Origin: Ostrinia nubilalis
Taxonomy: Eukaryota > Arthropoda > Insecta > Lepidoptera > Crambidae
Reading direction: 5' to 3'
Length of the DNA stretch: 64,000 nucleotides
Assembly: GCF_963855985.1 (NCBI RefSeq)
Contig: NC_087100.1
Coordinates: 1,337,001 to 1,401,000, forward strand
In this document: positions 1-12,887 of the stretch, one piece after another
Numbering within the stretch: position 1 is the stretch's first letter
Layout of the letters: every line of letters begins with the position of its first letter
Position numbers and translations under genes: made by a program
Notes under the pieces: model-generated
What the model was told of the DNA's origin: nothing
The model's input: only the letters and a program-made list of their open reading frames with translations
Databases searched by the model: none

Positions 1-2
1 TA

Positions 3-773
3 ACGTATTGTCTGAATATATCACAAGGGTTCATTCCATTATATCATCCGGAAACAAATCCTGTGGAACGGCGAAATAGAGATTTGAAAACGCAACTTGC
101 AATAATAGTTGGTGATTGTCATGAAACTTGGGATGAAAAGTTGCCGAGTATACGCTTCGCCATGAATACCTCCAAGATGATTTCTACTGGATTCTCACCT
201 GCCTTTTTAACATTTGGTAGAGAACTACGTACTCCAGATGACTGCGAACATGACCTGAAAGAAATCATAATGAATGAAAACTTCATACCCGAAATCACTC
301 CAAGACTATTCAACATGGCAAACACGCTGAATCGAGCAAGAGAAATTCAAGAGATGAATGAAGAAAGAAGAAAAGAATATGTTGACCAGAAACGTCGTCC
401 AAGTCCACAATACAAGCCCGGAGACTTCGTCCTAGTTGATTCGCATCTGCTAAGTAAATCTGCTCAAAGGTTCTGCGCAAAACTAGCCCCTAAACGTGAT
501 GGTCCTTACATCATATTGCGCATTCATGGACCGAGCTCTTATGAAATTTCCTCCCCAACTAACCCTAATCAGCCTATTGGCTTATATCATTCATCAGCAT
601 TACATCCCTATCAAAGTTCTCAAAATTCTGATGAACTTCCACTTCCTGTTAGACCTATACGTAAAAGAGGTCGACCCAAGAAAATCCAACAAAACGATGG
701 TCCTAATACAACAACCACCATCCCGGAGCAGTCAAGACGTCCGAGAGGCCGTCCACCGAAGACGACCCAGTAA
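3..773 (+). CDS. Ty3/Gypsy-like retrotransposon pol, C-terminal part of integrase (5' cut by window edge)
   Basis: The frame is open from the first bases of the window to TAA at 771-773. It opens with integrase core sequence containing HPETNPVERRNRDLK; the Glu in VER is the position of the third catalytic residue of the DD35E triad. A GPY/F-type module follows (KRDGPYIILRIHG, about residues 144-156 counting from base 63), as in Ty3/Gypsy integrases. The tail is basic and carries two AT-hook-like GRP motifs, RKRGRPKK (about 200-207) and RRPRGRPPK (about 225-233). No chromodomain is seen. Integrase inserts the cDNA copy into chromatin. The stop is followed within 60 bp by a purine tract and a putative LTR, so this is the true 3' end of pol. 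No env-like ORF follows. The rest of the element lies outside the window, so its integrity cannot be judged. Confidence 0.88.
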   Translation, partial: TYCLNISQGFIPLYHPETNPVERRNRDLKTQLAIIVGDCHETWDEKLPSIRFAMNTSKMISTGFSPAFLTFGRELRTPDDCEHDLKEIIMNENFIPEITPRLFNMANTLNRAREIQEMNEERRKEYVDQKRRPSPQYKPGDFVLVDSHLLSKSAQRFCAKLAPKRDGPYIILRIHGPSSYEISSPTNPNQPIGLYHSSALHPYQSSQNSDELPLPVRPIRKRGRPKKIQQNDGPNTTTTIPEQSRRPRGRPPKTTQ

Positions 774-819
774 CTTCATTCCTGCGATCCTGTCTTCCTC
801 GCCGGGACGTCGTCGGAGC

Positions 820-832
820 CAGAGGGGGAGAC
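820..832 (+). other. Putative polypurine tract of the Gypsy-like element
   Basis: A purine-rich run (GAGGGGGAGA, preceded by AGCCA) lies directly before TGTAAC, the likely start of the 3' LTR. That is the expected place for the plus-strand primer of an LTR retrotransposon. Confidence 0.6.
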
Positions 833-1289
833 TGTAACAACGAGCTACAATCAGCAACACCTATCACCGAGCAACGACACTACGTAGTTCGCACGGTTGT
901 CAATAGATGGCACTGTTCGTAGTTAGCTCGCGATATCATTTGATTTTTTCCCGTCCTTAAGTAGTCAGGGCAAGATTGCCCGTGCGTCTTCCATTGCATA
1001 GGAGCTTGAAGCGTACAGCAGCATCCATCTCTGGATCTGTTGGACCTTTTAGCGTTACTAGGGCATCGGAACACGTTTATTCCCGCCGACTAGTGCTGGC
1101 GTACGGGATCATCCATATATTGGATATTCCGGACCTTGCACCTCCGCGCCGCGACACCGCGTACTCCTACTTAGTGGCCTAAAAGCCTATAGGCCCCGGG
1201 AACACTACATTGTACTGTACCTACTCTGGAACTCCTGAAGTAAACGGACATATACTGAAATCCTGTCTTTCATTGAAGAACCTACTACA
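833..1289 (+). repeat. Putative 3' LTR of the Gypsy-like element
   Basis: This block begins with TGTAACAACG right after the purine tract and plausibly ends with CCTACTACA, giving the usual TG...CA ends and about 457 bp. It is more GC-rich than the DNA downstream. The 5' LTR is outside the window, so the right boundary and any target-site duplication cannot be confirmed. Short ORFs in both strands here have no coding character. Confidence 0.6.
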
Positions 1290-4200
1290 ATGTGAAAATC
1301 TTTGTATAACTTTTCATGACAAATTTTGATCTTTAAAAACAAAATTGAAAAAATAACGAGTGGTACCGAAAACAAAGTCACGTAACCGTAACGCGATTAA
1401 CAAATCTGAAAAACGCATCGAGTCGTGTAAACGCCATTTACTTTACGCGTGCGCGTTGCCAACTCCCGGGGGCATGTTATGAAACCTCTTGATTAATGTA
1501 CCCTTATCCCAAAACGATGGCCCTCTTATCCCTCGGGGTGAACGAACTCATTTTGAAGTAGCCTGTTGTACCTAATTAATTATGTTCTCTGTATGAATTT
1601 TTGAAGTGACATGTGCGTTTGTCGACGCGTTCGGCGATTTTCTTTTGTTTTTGACGATAAAAAGATATTATTTTGCGGTCGCCGATTTTCTTTTGTTTTT
1701 GTCGTTAAAAATAAAATTCGCATTTGTCGATTTTCTTTTTTTGTTTTTAAAATTACTGAAATTGCTCTAAAGATATTATACCTAATTTGGCATTAAATCG
1801 ATTGCGTCTGGTTTGGGGCAGCAGTGACGTTATTATTTTACAATGTTCACTTTTAAACGATGATTGTCTAAAACTCATCGTTTCATAATTATTTTTTCCT
1901 AATAATGGAAAAAAAACACCTCAAAGATACAACCGAAGCCAGCATCTCATTCCGTATTCAAAGACAGTTATATTTGTTACAATTCCATTGTACTAATTCC
2001 AAAACAATGTTACAGTTTTCCACACATAACTGATTTGAGATTTCATGGGTCCCCATTATTTAACATTTCATGGCCCCTCCGAGGCATTGTCATGAAACAT
2101 GTTATGACCACAACAAAAACGAATTAGTTATTCCGTTCGAAATTCAAAAAAGTTAACCGTTAAAATGCGGGGGTCAACGCCCAAATTTTTATGCACCAAT
2201 TTTGGGATATATTGTCCTGGTGACCAGTGTAAATTGAACTCTTGTGAGAGGAATTATGATTTACATTGGTCAGTTTTGTTTTAAGCATTAGGATGATTAA
2301 GGTTTTATACAATTAGTCATAGAACAAAAATGTAATATCGAACAATTTTTTTAGACCACTTCGAAATCCAAATACATTTGAAGTAAAAACACTGGCATAT
2401 AAAATAAAAAAATATTTATCTATTGAAAAAACAAACAGACGATGGCATATCAAGCTAAATACCTGGCATCTTATGTATTTGATGTGCTGTCTACTGTACA
2501 TAACCATTAACTTTGACAGAATGTACCATTTAGTTATAAAACATTACAGTCACAACTCATATTTCAAAAAGTATGTAAATAATTATCTTTTACGAGATTT
2601 TAACTCTTTAATAACACACGAACAAGACAAACACACTTAACGACAGCAATCAGAACTTGAAATTAACTTAATAAACAAAAATTAAAAGGATTTCCCAGCA
2701 ACGGCTTTTTAATTTGTTTCGAGTTAAACTCCTCGCAAACCTGCCATCTGATGTCTCAATTAACCTCAGGTAATAGGTAAGTAATTAAACCAATTTTGAC
2801 TTGTTATTAAGTCTCAGAATAAAAACTCATCGATTTTGGTCACCCGGCTTTAAAAAATCTCACTTAAAATTAATGAGAAATAAATTGTCGATCCCTATCT
2901 TTAATTGAATGGAGTCCTTTTAATATAGAGCTTAAAAGTGGCGTGCAATCTTATTGGAACAGCAATAAGAGAGTACCAAGAAACATGAAAAATTCCTATA
3001 CGGTATTGTTTCGGTACGGAGCCGAAAACAGTATGATGAATTAAGCGATTAAGGAACAATTTAAAGTAAATAACTTGAGTAATGATTAATAAGAGCACAT
3101 TAAATGGGTTTTAAAAAACTTTTTATTGCCTGAACGCATTTTTACGAACCAAAATATTTACTAATTTTACATGTGTAATCGGTAGCGTAACTGCCAAGTA
3201 TCTGAATTGACGTATAATTAATTTAAACAAATTAAGTTGCACAATAAGTATCATCAAACAAGGTGGTGTAATTACACATCACGCGCACTTGACCTAAATC
3301 TAGCTAGATGCAATTTAAATTGGCATTTAGCCATAAATTGCTCTAGACTCATCAATCTTGCAACAGGTAAAAAAACAATTACAAACAAAAAGGTTGGCTG
3401 GACCGATTAACGTAGTTTCATGAGAAAGTGCAGACAGACAGACGTGGCCACGCCTCGTATCAAAATGTAATTGCACACTTACAACCGAATAAAAGCCCTT
3501 AAAAATCCGCGTGAAATCAATGAGATAGCCCTCGTTACAAGAACAGTATCTTTGTTTAATTTTTTAAATTAATTTCAGCGTGTCAGCCTCTCGTGGCCCG
3601 CAGTGTATTCGCGAGACAGTCATAATTGGATGCCCTGGCAGTATTTGAGCAGTGGACATAAGATAGTAAGGGTCCGAATAACCACATTGATATTTCAAAG
3701 TCAAAGTTAAAAGTCAAAGCTCAATGTAGTGATCCTAGTTGTTAGGTACACAAGATATAAAATTAAGTGACACAAGTCAAATTATCTGAGAAACTGCTCA
3801 AAATTGTTACCTTAATTAAATTAGTGACATTTTGAAGTAGATTTTCTTAACTTTGTCTTATTTAAGAAATCCATGCAAAGAAAGGAAACCTGTCTTTTCT
3901 CCATACAGTCACCACCTCATGGCGTTTGTCATCCATCAGGGAACAAACGACGACTAATGATAGCAGAGGGTTAAAGATGCTCGTATTCAACAGTGAATGG
4001 TTTAAGGACTGCACAGACGAGGAACTATCCACGAAGTACTTTTTTGTAAATCAAAACACCAATCGATTTCTTAAACTGTAAGCATACGGTGGACTAAACA
4101 TACACCGTACAAAAAGTAGTGTCCCCTGTGGACAAAAGTCCTTTATGAATTATTTTTAATTAAGAATGGTATTTCTGTTCTCAATTATATTACGTGCCAT

Positions 4201-4815
4201 ATTTTAGGAGTCGTGACGCCAGAACAATTTTGACAGGATCAAAAGTGCGATCGTGAATTGTTCTTTGAAACGTCTAATTAATGGTTAATAATGAAAACCA
4301 CCTCAAATTGGATTATTGGAACAATTATAATTTTAATGACTGTAATTAGTTAGGTACTAAAGAAAATAGAACGTGTGAAACTGAGATATTTAATTACTTA
4401 ATTATTTTTATACAATTAATCACTTGACGTTTTCCATCGTGAGTCAATAAACGTCTAAAATCGGTAAATATTTTGTCAAAATTGGTTCAACACGAGCTGA
4501 ATTATTTACCTTCTGTATATTCTTCTCTGTCGTTTCATTCTTGGTAGAGTAGTTGGGAACACGTTGAGTCGTCTTCATCGATAGTAGAGACGAACACAAC
4601 TTCAGCACGACCTCCCACTATTTCTCCCTGTTGGAGTCAGATAAGCCGTTTTCCATTGCTGATTTCACTTGGTCAGTCCAATGCATAGATGCGCCATCTG
4701 GACCTCTGAACTTTTTTCTGAATGAGCAGACGCCATCTTGCCTGAAATAATTTCCAAAATATAGTAGTTAGTATGCGTGTAGGTACTATGGATAACAAAC
4801 TCTGCGTTATGCCGA
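1290..4815. other. Non-coding AT-rich stretch
   Basis: No gene was recognised. Visible structures: a degenerate 3-copy repeat at 1612-1752 and a short hairpin at 2219-2275 (TGACCAGTGTAAAT paired with ATTTACATTGGTCA). A run of AAAGTCAAAG-type repeats at about 3695-3722 resembles LINE or SINE tails. Probably intronic or intergenic. Confidence 0.6.
1612..1752. repeat. Degenerate tandem repeat, about 50 bp x 3
   Basis: The core CGATTTTCTTTTGTTTTTG recurs at about 1632, 1683 and 1727, each time preceded by a TCG-containing segment. The copies have diverged and vary in length. The short frames across it are low-complexity by-products. Confidence 0.6.
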
Positions 4816-5006
4816 ACTCCAGTGTGCTTACCTGAGTTTACGTTAGATGTGCTCACTAGCGAGTTAGTACATCTGAAAATTATATAAGATTTTAAATCTT
4901 GAAAATAGCCCCTAGAGGCGCTGTGCAATTTTCCATACATTGTATTTTTTTTACGTAGTCGCTAGCGAGCAAACTTAACGTAAACTCATGGTAAGCACAC
5001 TGGAGT
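4816..5006. mobile_element. MITE-like element with about 35-bp imperfect terminal inverted repeats
   Basis: The left end reads ACTCCAGTGTGCTTACC, then a GAGTTTACGTTA segment. The right end is its inverse, with TAACGTAAACTCATGGTAAGCACACTGGAGT in pieces. The inverted pair also covers GCTCACTAGCGA and TCGCTAGCGAGC. Total length is 191 bp with no coding capacity, the pattern of a non-autonomous DNA transposon. No clear target duplication was found. Confidence 0.7.
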
Positions 5007-6117
5007 ATGAATAATGTTACCTACTCTTGTGTCAGACTTTAGAATCCGCCATAGATGTCTGACGTGGCCCAATGAGACCAGGCTTAACGAGTTTACCTTA
5101 ATCCCGCATCGAACCAACCAACATCTAGAATACTTGCGTAATTACCTATCCTGTTCAAAGGCATTTACCATTTAGGGTGCTACTGCTATAACTTATGCAT
5201 TATGCCGCACCGCTATTTGTCTCGCGTTCGCCTGGTTTTGTGCTGATTGATTGACGTACGTTTTACCACATTTCTAGGGCAAAAAGTGATACGGAATTTA
5301 TGTATGGACTGTATCAAGGTACGCACCTTATGCAGTTGAGATTGGTGCGATTATGCAACAAATAATATAGTCTGGTATGCTGTAAAGTGTACATAAGAAG
5401 ATATTTCGTTATACATTGCTAGTAACTCTTGTCATCTATCAATGATTTGTAAATATCGAAAATACTGCAAGAAAACTTAAAAAGTGTTAGACAATTTGGT
5501 CATATAAAAAAGCACGCTTCAAAACGTATGAAAGAAAGTTATGCGTTCTTCTGACTTCGAAATGCAAACCATTTTTGAGTCTCAAACGTCTACATGCGAT
5601 AAAAATTTGTGTCTAATTGACTTTAATGAACGACTAAAGTTAGAAACTCGAGGTGATATGAAAGAAAAGTGCGTAAGTGGGGCTCGACAATCGAGGGAAA
5701 ATCAATTAGGAAACACTCCCAAGAATGCACCTTTAAAAATACCCCAGCACTCACGATGTTACCGATAACCTACCGTCACCCACTGTCAGGGTCAGTCAAT
5801 TTATCCATCCCCACGCGTGAGAACAAGATCAAACGGTGTACAAAATGACCATACAAAGCCTACATCAGTCACGGTGTGACGTGAAACAATTTCCAGTTTC
5901 CGTTTTTGAAGCGGAGCAATTGTAAATTCAGCTGGGGCATGCAAAGCAGGAGTTCTTGCCTAGTTTGGAGACGGCCTTTTGCGTGTCCGATTGGTATCGT
6001 CTGTCTGTAGTGCGAAGAAGGCTAGAGGCTTTCTGTTTAAATTCCTGGCACTATGTAGGACTATGTATTTTTTCGTGAAAAGGTAACGAGAATTTTAAAT
6101 ACATTGTCGATGTCTGA
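5007..6117. other. Non-coding stretch
   Basis: No gene, RNA gene or clear element was recognised. The motif GTGCGATTATGCAAC at about 5345 recurs at about 10105, suggesting both places carry remnants of one old repeat. Confidence 0.5.
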
Positions 6118-6312
6118 TGTCTAAAGTCAAAGTTAAAATTTATTTATTTGTATAGACTATTAATAGTGCTTACAAATCGTCAAATATTTTGCTCTTAAGG
6201 AGCCTCTACATGTCTCATAATCTTTTTACCCTACCAGCGCTTCGAGACCAACATTTGGCAAGTGCTGAGAAGAAGCGCCGCAACAAACTCAGTCACCACT
6301 GTCTGCCGGTCA
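6118..6312 (-). repeat. LINE 3'-tail remnant
   Basis: On the minus strand this ends in an AAATAAATTTTAACTTTGACTTT-like tail. It contains the segment read on + as GCAAGTGCTGAGAAGAAGCG, which is closely matched in the 3' UTR of the LINE fragment at 56150-56190. It is a 5'-truncated retroposed tail with no coding sequence left. Confidence 0.6.
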
Positions 6313-9300
6313 CTGTCATGATGTATTTTAGTATGAAAATTGAAAGACAAATGAAACCAACTGAATCCAATTTAGATAATTATGCACATGTTGATGTCTG
6401 TTGTCATGGTTTCTGGTGAAATGATAGTGAAGGCTAAAATTAATACAAAAATGAGTACTTACGAGTAGCTATGAAAAAAAGAAAATCTTCGAAAACTGTT
6501 GATAAAAAAACACAAACATCCTTCTGGCGCAGTCGCATAGCAAATCAAAAGACAGATTTTGGTTCATTTTATTTTAAGTACAGTACATAATTTCCGTTTG
6601 CTCATAACGAAATTAAAGATAACGTCATAAGTAAATTAAGTGGCATTTATCACAATTATAGTTTTTAAATTATCCTGACAGGTACAACTTAATAAAAATA
6701 TTATTTCTGACTTAATGATACTTTGTAGCGTTTACTTTAATGCTTCTCATTACGAGTACATTCGTAAAGATGCATCTTAACACAGATCTATAAATGTATA
6801 GTCGAGCTAGTATTTTAGTACGTTATTAGCACTAAGACTCAAAAGTATCAACTTAATGGCTGTTCTCAACAAAAGTTACTCTAATAGAACTTAGGTTTAT
6901 ATTATGTTAAGAAAGTAGCACCAAGCTGTTACAGATTCGCCTTGAGAAAAAAACGATAATCGTGAAACATTGTGGCACCTTAATTATGTAGTTGTAGTGC
7001 AAGTTTGCTACTTAAATGTTTCTAATGTGCGCTGGATCCACTATTAATGAAATAGCACCTAGGTATATCCGTAAACTTTGTTAAAACGCTTAAATATTTA
7101 CTTTGCTACGATGCTAAGTGTTAATGTAATAAAGCATTATACACAATTTTATTTTCGATCGCTACCGTTTATCGTTACTGCTGTTGACCAACGCTAAACC
7201 TAAAAAAAAGTTGACATGAAACGGACCAAAAAAGTACAAGACATTTCTGCGGCCAACTGTACCCCCGATGACCATATAGTTAACACATGACAAAGTGCAA
7301 TCATTCGTTTTTATGCCGAAACCTCGGTTCCCAGCGAGCGCGATACAATCAACAATGTTCAAACTTTAAACGGAACCCAGAAATTACTTAATTAAACTGA
7401 CGTATCTCGAAAAAGGATAATCAGATAAAATTATTAAGATTGCAACCCAAATTTTGGACTTTGATATATCATCCCGCGGTTAAGATAAAATCGGGACCGA
7501 TTTATAAATGTGGGTTTGACAAGCCGAATCGATCCTTGAACAAATTAAGAGCGAATAAAAATCGCGTAAAAATTTTGTCGCGAAACTTTCTGGGGTCTTA
7601 CCAAGGCGCTTTGGTGCGTTAGGTTGCAGTACAAAGATATTTTGTTGTTTTACCTTACTGTACAATGGTTGGAAATTTTCTTTCTGTCATAAATGTTGCC
7701 AGTATCAGTTACAAAATGTTTCCTGTAAGTGGGAATATTAGGTAACGATGCAAAGAATATTCGTAGGCAAACTGGGAAATGCAATGACATGATCTTAACA
7801 GCTGTTCATAATGCAATAAATCAATGGAATTTCATTTCGAAAATAGTAAAATAATATACTAATCTATCTTAGATTCTTTCAGGCGTGTAGGCATTTACTC
7901 GTACTGTACTCGCCATTTTTAAAACAAAAGACATCACTTGCTACTTTTTAAGTGTTTAACCATTTAGCTCCTTGCAGTCTACAATGTATAACACACAGCA
8001 ATGAACTCTAATAAATAAACAATTAGAAAATATAATTTTCAGACATTGTTACAAAATCAAAAGTCTACAAAGTTTACTCCAAATTTCATGGTAGCGGCTC
8101 AGGATTCCTCGTTAACTCCGTTTCCGTATTCGGGGAAGCGTTTTCGTTTCTTAACAGTTGAGTTATTAAATTGAAGTATTTGCAAATTACATACTGGCCG
8201 AGTTAAGTTATGTTGCAAGAGCACTGCTCTGCTTAACGATGTTGGATTGTTCTGGATATTTTAAGGGTTCAGATTTAAAAAAATGCTGGCCGGTTGAGTT
8301 TCAACAAAAAAACAAAAAGATTGTGTTCTAATTTCAATCATTTTGGCCATATAGAAATAAAAACACTGGACAATTATTTATAAAAAATGACGTTCTATTT
8401 TGTTTTTCTTTTTATTGTCATCGTATTGACGTAGGGAACAAGAAAAGAGGTTGCATGATATTTTAGTAGGTCATAAGAAGTAGAAAACGGATGGCTAGGA
8501 TTTTCTCAGCAATGCACCCGAAAATAGTAGTTCTTCGTGTAAAAAGAAAAAAGTTTTTTTTAAATAATCGCAATTTACAAGATTGCAAAATTCTATCGCC
8601 GCGGAATGCAAGAAACATTAAAACCAACTTTTAACTCACTACTTAATTTGGCTAAATCGCATCCCTTCGAATCGTTAATGTCGTCAAAAACAAGCACAAC
8701 TGCAATTAAAGATATTATCGCGACATCAAATTAAGTTCCAAGCGGTTCCAAAAACAAAAAGTCCGCGGTCCGAATGCAACTAATCCCAATTAATACCAGT
8801 TAATACTTAACCCGTCCACACCTCTTATCTAACCGACACAACCGAGTCGTTAACCCTTAAGGCCTTCGTACACCGAGTTCCGTGAGAAAGAAGGGTTTGC
8901 TCGCTTGATTTAGATGGAGATCGCGGTGCATCTTATGAAATCTGTGGCAGGGTTTGGCAAAAGCGCTTAGTACTTACTGAACTAAATAACGTATCTAGCT
9001 TTTTCAGAGTAAGTATCCCAAGTAAGTGAACTGTATTTACAGCCAAATTACGAAACAAGGAAATCTCTGAAACTTTTGTGTCACTTGAGACTGAAGTCTT
9101 TTCTCTTTTGTGAAAAATGTTGAGAACAAGATTAGAGACCTAGTGATATACTCGTAGAAAATATTTAGTGGGTAGGTATTACTTTGAACCGGAAATTTTT
9201 TATGCAGATATTTATTGAAAAATTAAGTGCTTGCTAAAGTGGGATCAAGGAGGTTAAGCAAAAAGGTCAATAAGGTCATTTCATACAATGTGTTAAACCT

Positions 9301-11820
9301 AAGATGAGTGAAGCGTAATCTAAGATAATGCAACCATGTCCAGCATACACTAAGATGATGATGAATTTCAAGTGTCAGACACTTGCCAATAAAAGGTACG
9401 AGGGCCCTTAATCGCCGTAGTAATTTCGCCGTCCAAAAAAGGAGAAGACAGTGCGCCGGCGCAGCGCAAAATTCATTAGCGATTTTCGGGCGCGCACCCG
9501 ATCCGTCATCGCTGTACAGAATCGCTTTTGAAATGTGGGTGGGGTCTGAGAGTTTGGGGAGAAAGTGGTTCGGTATATTTAGATTTACTTATATTTTTTT
9601 TTTTCATAAAATAGTTATTATTTTATAAGACTACATAAACTGAAATCATTGATAGTTTATTTTAATACATATTAAATTGAGTCAACTTGGATCTAAATAA
9701 CAAAAGCACTTGTTACGTCACGCCACCTTTATGTCTTGTTCTCACTGGGCAAGTAATTTAGTCGAGTGTCGAGTAATTTTGGAACTATTTATATGTATGT
9801 CTGAATAAGGCTTTGGGCTGATTTCAACTGTATTTCAGATTTTGGCTCTTATTTGGTTTTCTTTATTTAAATCTTCGCCAAAAAAGTTGCCAACTCAAGT
9901 ACGTACAATTGATAAAACCCAGTTCCATTTTAAAGGCCATGTTCCAAAAACCACATGAAGAAAACAAAATCATACGTTTCAAAATATATAATTTAAAATT
10001 ATAACATATCTTCAAGAAACTCTCAAGCACACGTCATACGAATATCGTACAAACAACAGCACACACAGTTGAGCTGTGTGTGTGTATTTAAATCTTATGC
10101 AGTAGATTATAAGTGCGATTATGCAACAAAATGTACGCTCAGATTTGACGGGTGTACCTTAACCATCATAATGATATCTCGAAAAAACTCGACTACCTCT
10201 CTTAACCCCCAACGGGCCCCTAAAAAGAATAAAAGGAAACTTCGGATATGTTAACAGTGCTCAGTCACGGCATCTTGTTAACCCTGTCGCTGCGGTATAT
10301 TATTATTCGACATTTATTTAATTTCACCGAACGCATTTCGGACTGGATTTAGCAAAATACACAATGTTGGCACGCGACGGTTAACATTTTTCGCTTGTCA
10401 GTTTTATGTGAATGTTTCTGGTGAAATAGTTCAAACGTGGACTAAATTGATCACACACGTAATTGATTTTTAGGCATATCTAAGGCACTTGTGCTTTTTT
10501 TGTGACGTCAAATATCAGCAAGACTTCAGATGTGTGTGCTTTATTATGTCATAATTTATGTCAATGTCACCCCTCCCGTGCCACTGCCATGCTCACTGAG
10601 GAGTGAGCGCGTCAAAAAATGTAATTTTATGTATGACGGATTGTACAGCGCCCCTAGCGGGAAACGTTCAAAAACTAAAATTTTCATACATTTATACAAC
10701 TCACGCTCAGCCCACAGGCACTGATTACTCAATTAATACGCTAGACCTTTAGTCACCTTCCTAACTCTATCTTGTATAATAACTTCATTAAAAATACAAG
10801 TTCCTACTTTTGTTACCTACTAAAAAAACCTTTGAACTCTTTTTAATTCAAATAGTTTCGATTCATCGGTATGATAAAATAATATTATTTGTCATAACAC
10901 AAATAATTGTGGTCAAAAAGCCATTACAAAATTAAAAGCGACCTTCTGCGAGCTCTCGAAATCACTCGAGCTTTAAACAGTCGTGACTACCAATGTTTGT
11001 TTAGTTTTTGGGGTTCTTTGTCCAAATTATGAAACCGTAAAAATAATATATCCGGGTATTATTACTTTAACACTGTTAAAAAATCGACTGGGCTCGGGAT
11101 CAAATGATAAATTTATTTTGTTTAATGTACAAAAAATCAGAACAAATACCCCCATATTACAAAAAGTTAGACTCTGGTTGAACTCTGGTTTTAAACCATT
11201 TTGTTATAAGGCCTATAAAGTTTACTAGTTAACAAGAATATTGTACTTATCTAAATGTAAAAGAGTGATTTCGTAAATATTGTTATTACTTATTAGTAAA
11301 CACAGACAGGTAATTTAGAAAAAACAATAAAATTGAGAAAATTGAGGTTGCGTTGCTAATGAAGGAAAGGAGCATGAGCATAATACACCCATTAAAGTGA
11401 AAAAGTTATGGTTAACAACACATCAAGACAAACACTCGAACATTTTGTATAGTTGTAATAGGGGTTATTTCTCTACAAAATAGTCTGATGTGATGTTGAC
11501 TGTTTGTAGAAAAAGTGAAGTATACGGAACATTTAACATCAAAAAGTTGTAATTGTAGGAAACAGTGTGCACCCGATTCGATCATCAGATTGCTCTCGAC
11601 TGTCAAAACACTTCAGCGTCTTCTGGTTTTTACCGAGCATTCAAATTATATCGATTATTCGAGACCGATACATCATAATCACTTGAAAAGATATTTTTAT
11701 TCGCTCAAAAGGTGACTTATGTGATAAATGTCACGGTACCTAAGACAATTCCGAGGAAAATTGACTTTTTGAAACCTATACTATACATTTAACAGTGGAC
11801 AGAACGTTAGAGTAACTATT
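6313..11820. other. Long non-coding AT-rich stretch with one CpG-rich block
   Basis: No exon, RNA gene or complete mobile element was recognised. The exception in composition is 9383-9560, listed separately. At 8690-8900 there are homeodomain-type TAATCCC and ATTA words and a CTTATCT GATA-type word, too few to call an enhancer. Region 10560-10670 contains AGCGCCCCTAGCGGG, similar to CCCCTAGAGGCGC inside the MITE at 4816-5006, so part of it may be a decayed relative. Confidence 0.5.
9383..9560. promoter_or_regulatory. CpG-rich block in AT-rich DNA, candidate regulatory element
   Basis: About 170 bp stand out by GC and CpG content, including GTGCGCCGGCGCAGCGC and GGGCGCGCACCCGATCCG. The block lies 5 kb upstream of the knirps-family exon, and no repeat partner was seen elsewhere in the window. 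It could be a promoter or 5' UTR exon, an enhancer, or part of an unrecognised element; the sequence alone does not decide. Confidence 0.25.
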
Positions 11821-11929
11821 CAAAGTCATAAAACTCATTTATTTTCTTTGAGTAAGCTCACAAAGAGCACTTTTGGATGCCCCAGTATTAACCCTACCAC
11901 TGCTTCGGGGCAATAAATGGGCCAGTATA
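11821..11929 (-). repeat. LINE 3'-tail remnant, same family as the fragment at 56040-56800
   Basis: The + strand carries CAGTATTAACCCTACCACTG and then CAATAAATGGGCCAGT, nearly identical to 56115-56160. The tail is AAAATAAATGAGTTTTATG on the minus strand. Similarity stops after GGGCCAGT, so this is a short 5'-truncated copy. Confidence 0.7.
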
Positions 11930-12676
11930 GTCAACCTTTTTTTTTTAAGAAAACTTACATATTACAAACTTGACCTTCGCTGGTTGAGTTTTTACTGGCG
12001 GAAAAGCTGTAGATTCTGGCAACACAGGACTTGCAGCGGTAAGAATGAGAGGTAGGAATAGTCCTGTTACATAATATTATAACTTTATAAGATATCCCAG
12101 ATTTATGTATTGTTGTTTATACACAAAGATCACTCGTAATAATTTATAATATCTAAGTATCAGTTGTAAATATTAAATTACTTCTGCCATATCCAACTCA
12201 CGCGCGTGCTAACCACATGCTTAAGACCATAAGGACGAAAATTAACATAATGTACCTAACAGCCTTGAGATGACCTCATAATATAAAATTGATAGCACAC
12301 CCATGTGTAATAAAGTCATAAATAATTTTACATTTGCTTATTATAACATAATATGGTTAACATAAAATAGTTATAATTTGTCAAGCAGATCATAACTGGT
12401 CCTTTATTTTTTGGTACGTCTTTTACATACTTACGTGTCATTGACTTAGCAGATACATTTTTAAATAAATTCATAGATTGTATTTCTTTATTATCACCAG
12501 ATACTAAATTTATTTATTTATTTTCAAGCTTATGCCTATTTTCACAGAAATCCAATACAATAGACAAGCGAAATTTGAAAAGTTTTAATTCTAAATACAC
12601 ATAAAGTTATTGTAGTTTTATATCGCTAGATCAAAGTACAGTCGATAGCAAATCACGTTAATACCTCGGTATCATA
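11930..12676. other. Non-coding AT-rich stretch
   Basis: Nothing recognisable as a gene, RNA or element. It is A/T-rich throughout. Confidence 0.5.
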
Positions 12677-12887
12677 ATGTACATTTGTATTAAGTGCAAT
12701 TTTACAAAAAAAATATGTGTTGTCGACTGTAACTACAAACCGATCGAGCTGACTGCGCACCCAACTAGACTGCGACTCTCCCTTCCCCTTACCCGCAGAC
12801 CTTCTTGCTTTTGCTCATCCATGCCAGAGCATCGATGTGACGTCACGGCTGCCAGATGCGCAGTCAACTCGATCGGGATGTACATTT
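12677..12887. mobile_element. GC-rich inserted element of 191 bp between 10-bp direct repeats
   Basis: ATGTACATTT occurs at 12677-12686 and again at 12878-12887, directly flanking a 191-bp block. Inside, CGATCGAGCTGACTGCGCA (12741-12759) is inverted at 12857-12875 with one mismatch. The block is much more GC- and CpG-rich than its surroundings. The direct repeats look like a target-site duplication. The class is uncertain: a SINE-like insertion or a DNA element with subterminal inverted repeats. Confidence 0.5.

Noticed and set aside
496..837. 113-codon frame overlapping the integrase
   Set aside because: Other-frame shadow of the Gypsy-like integrase.
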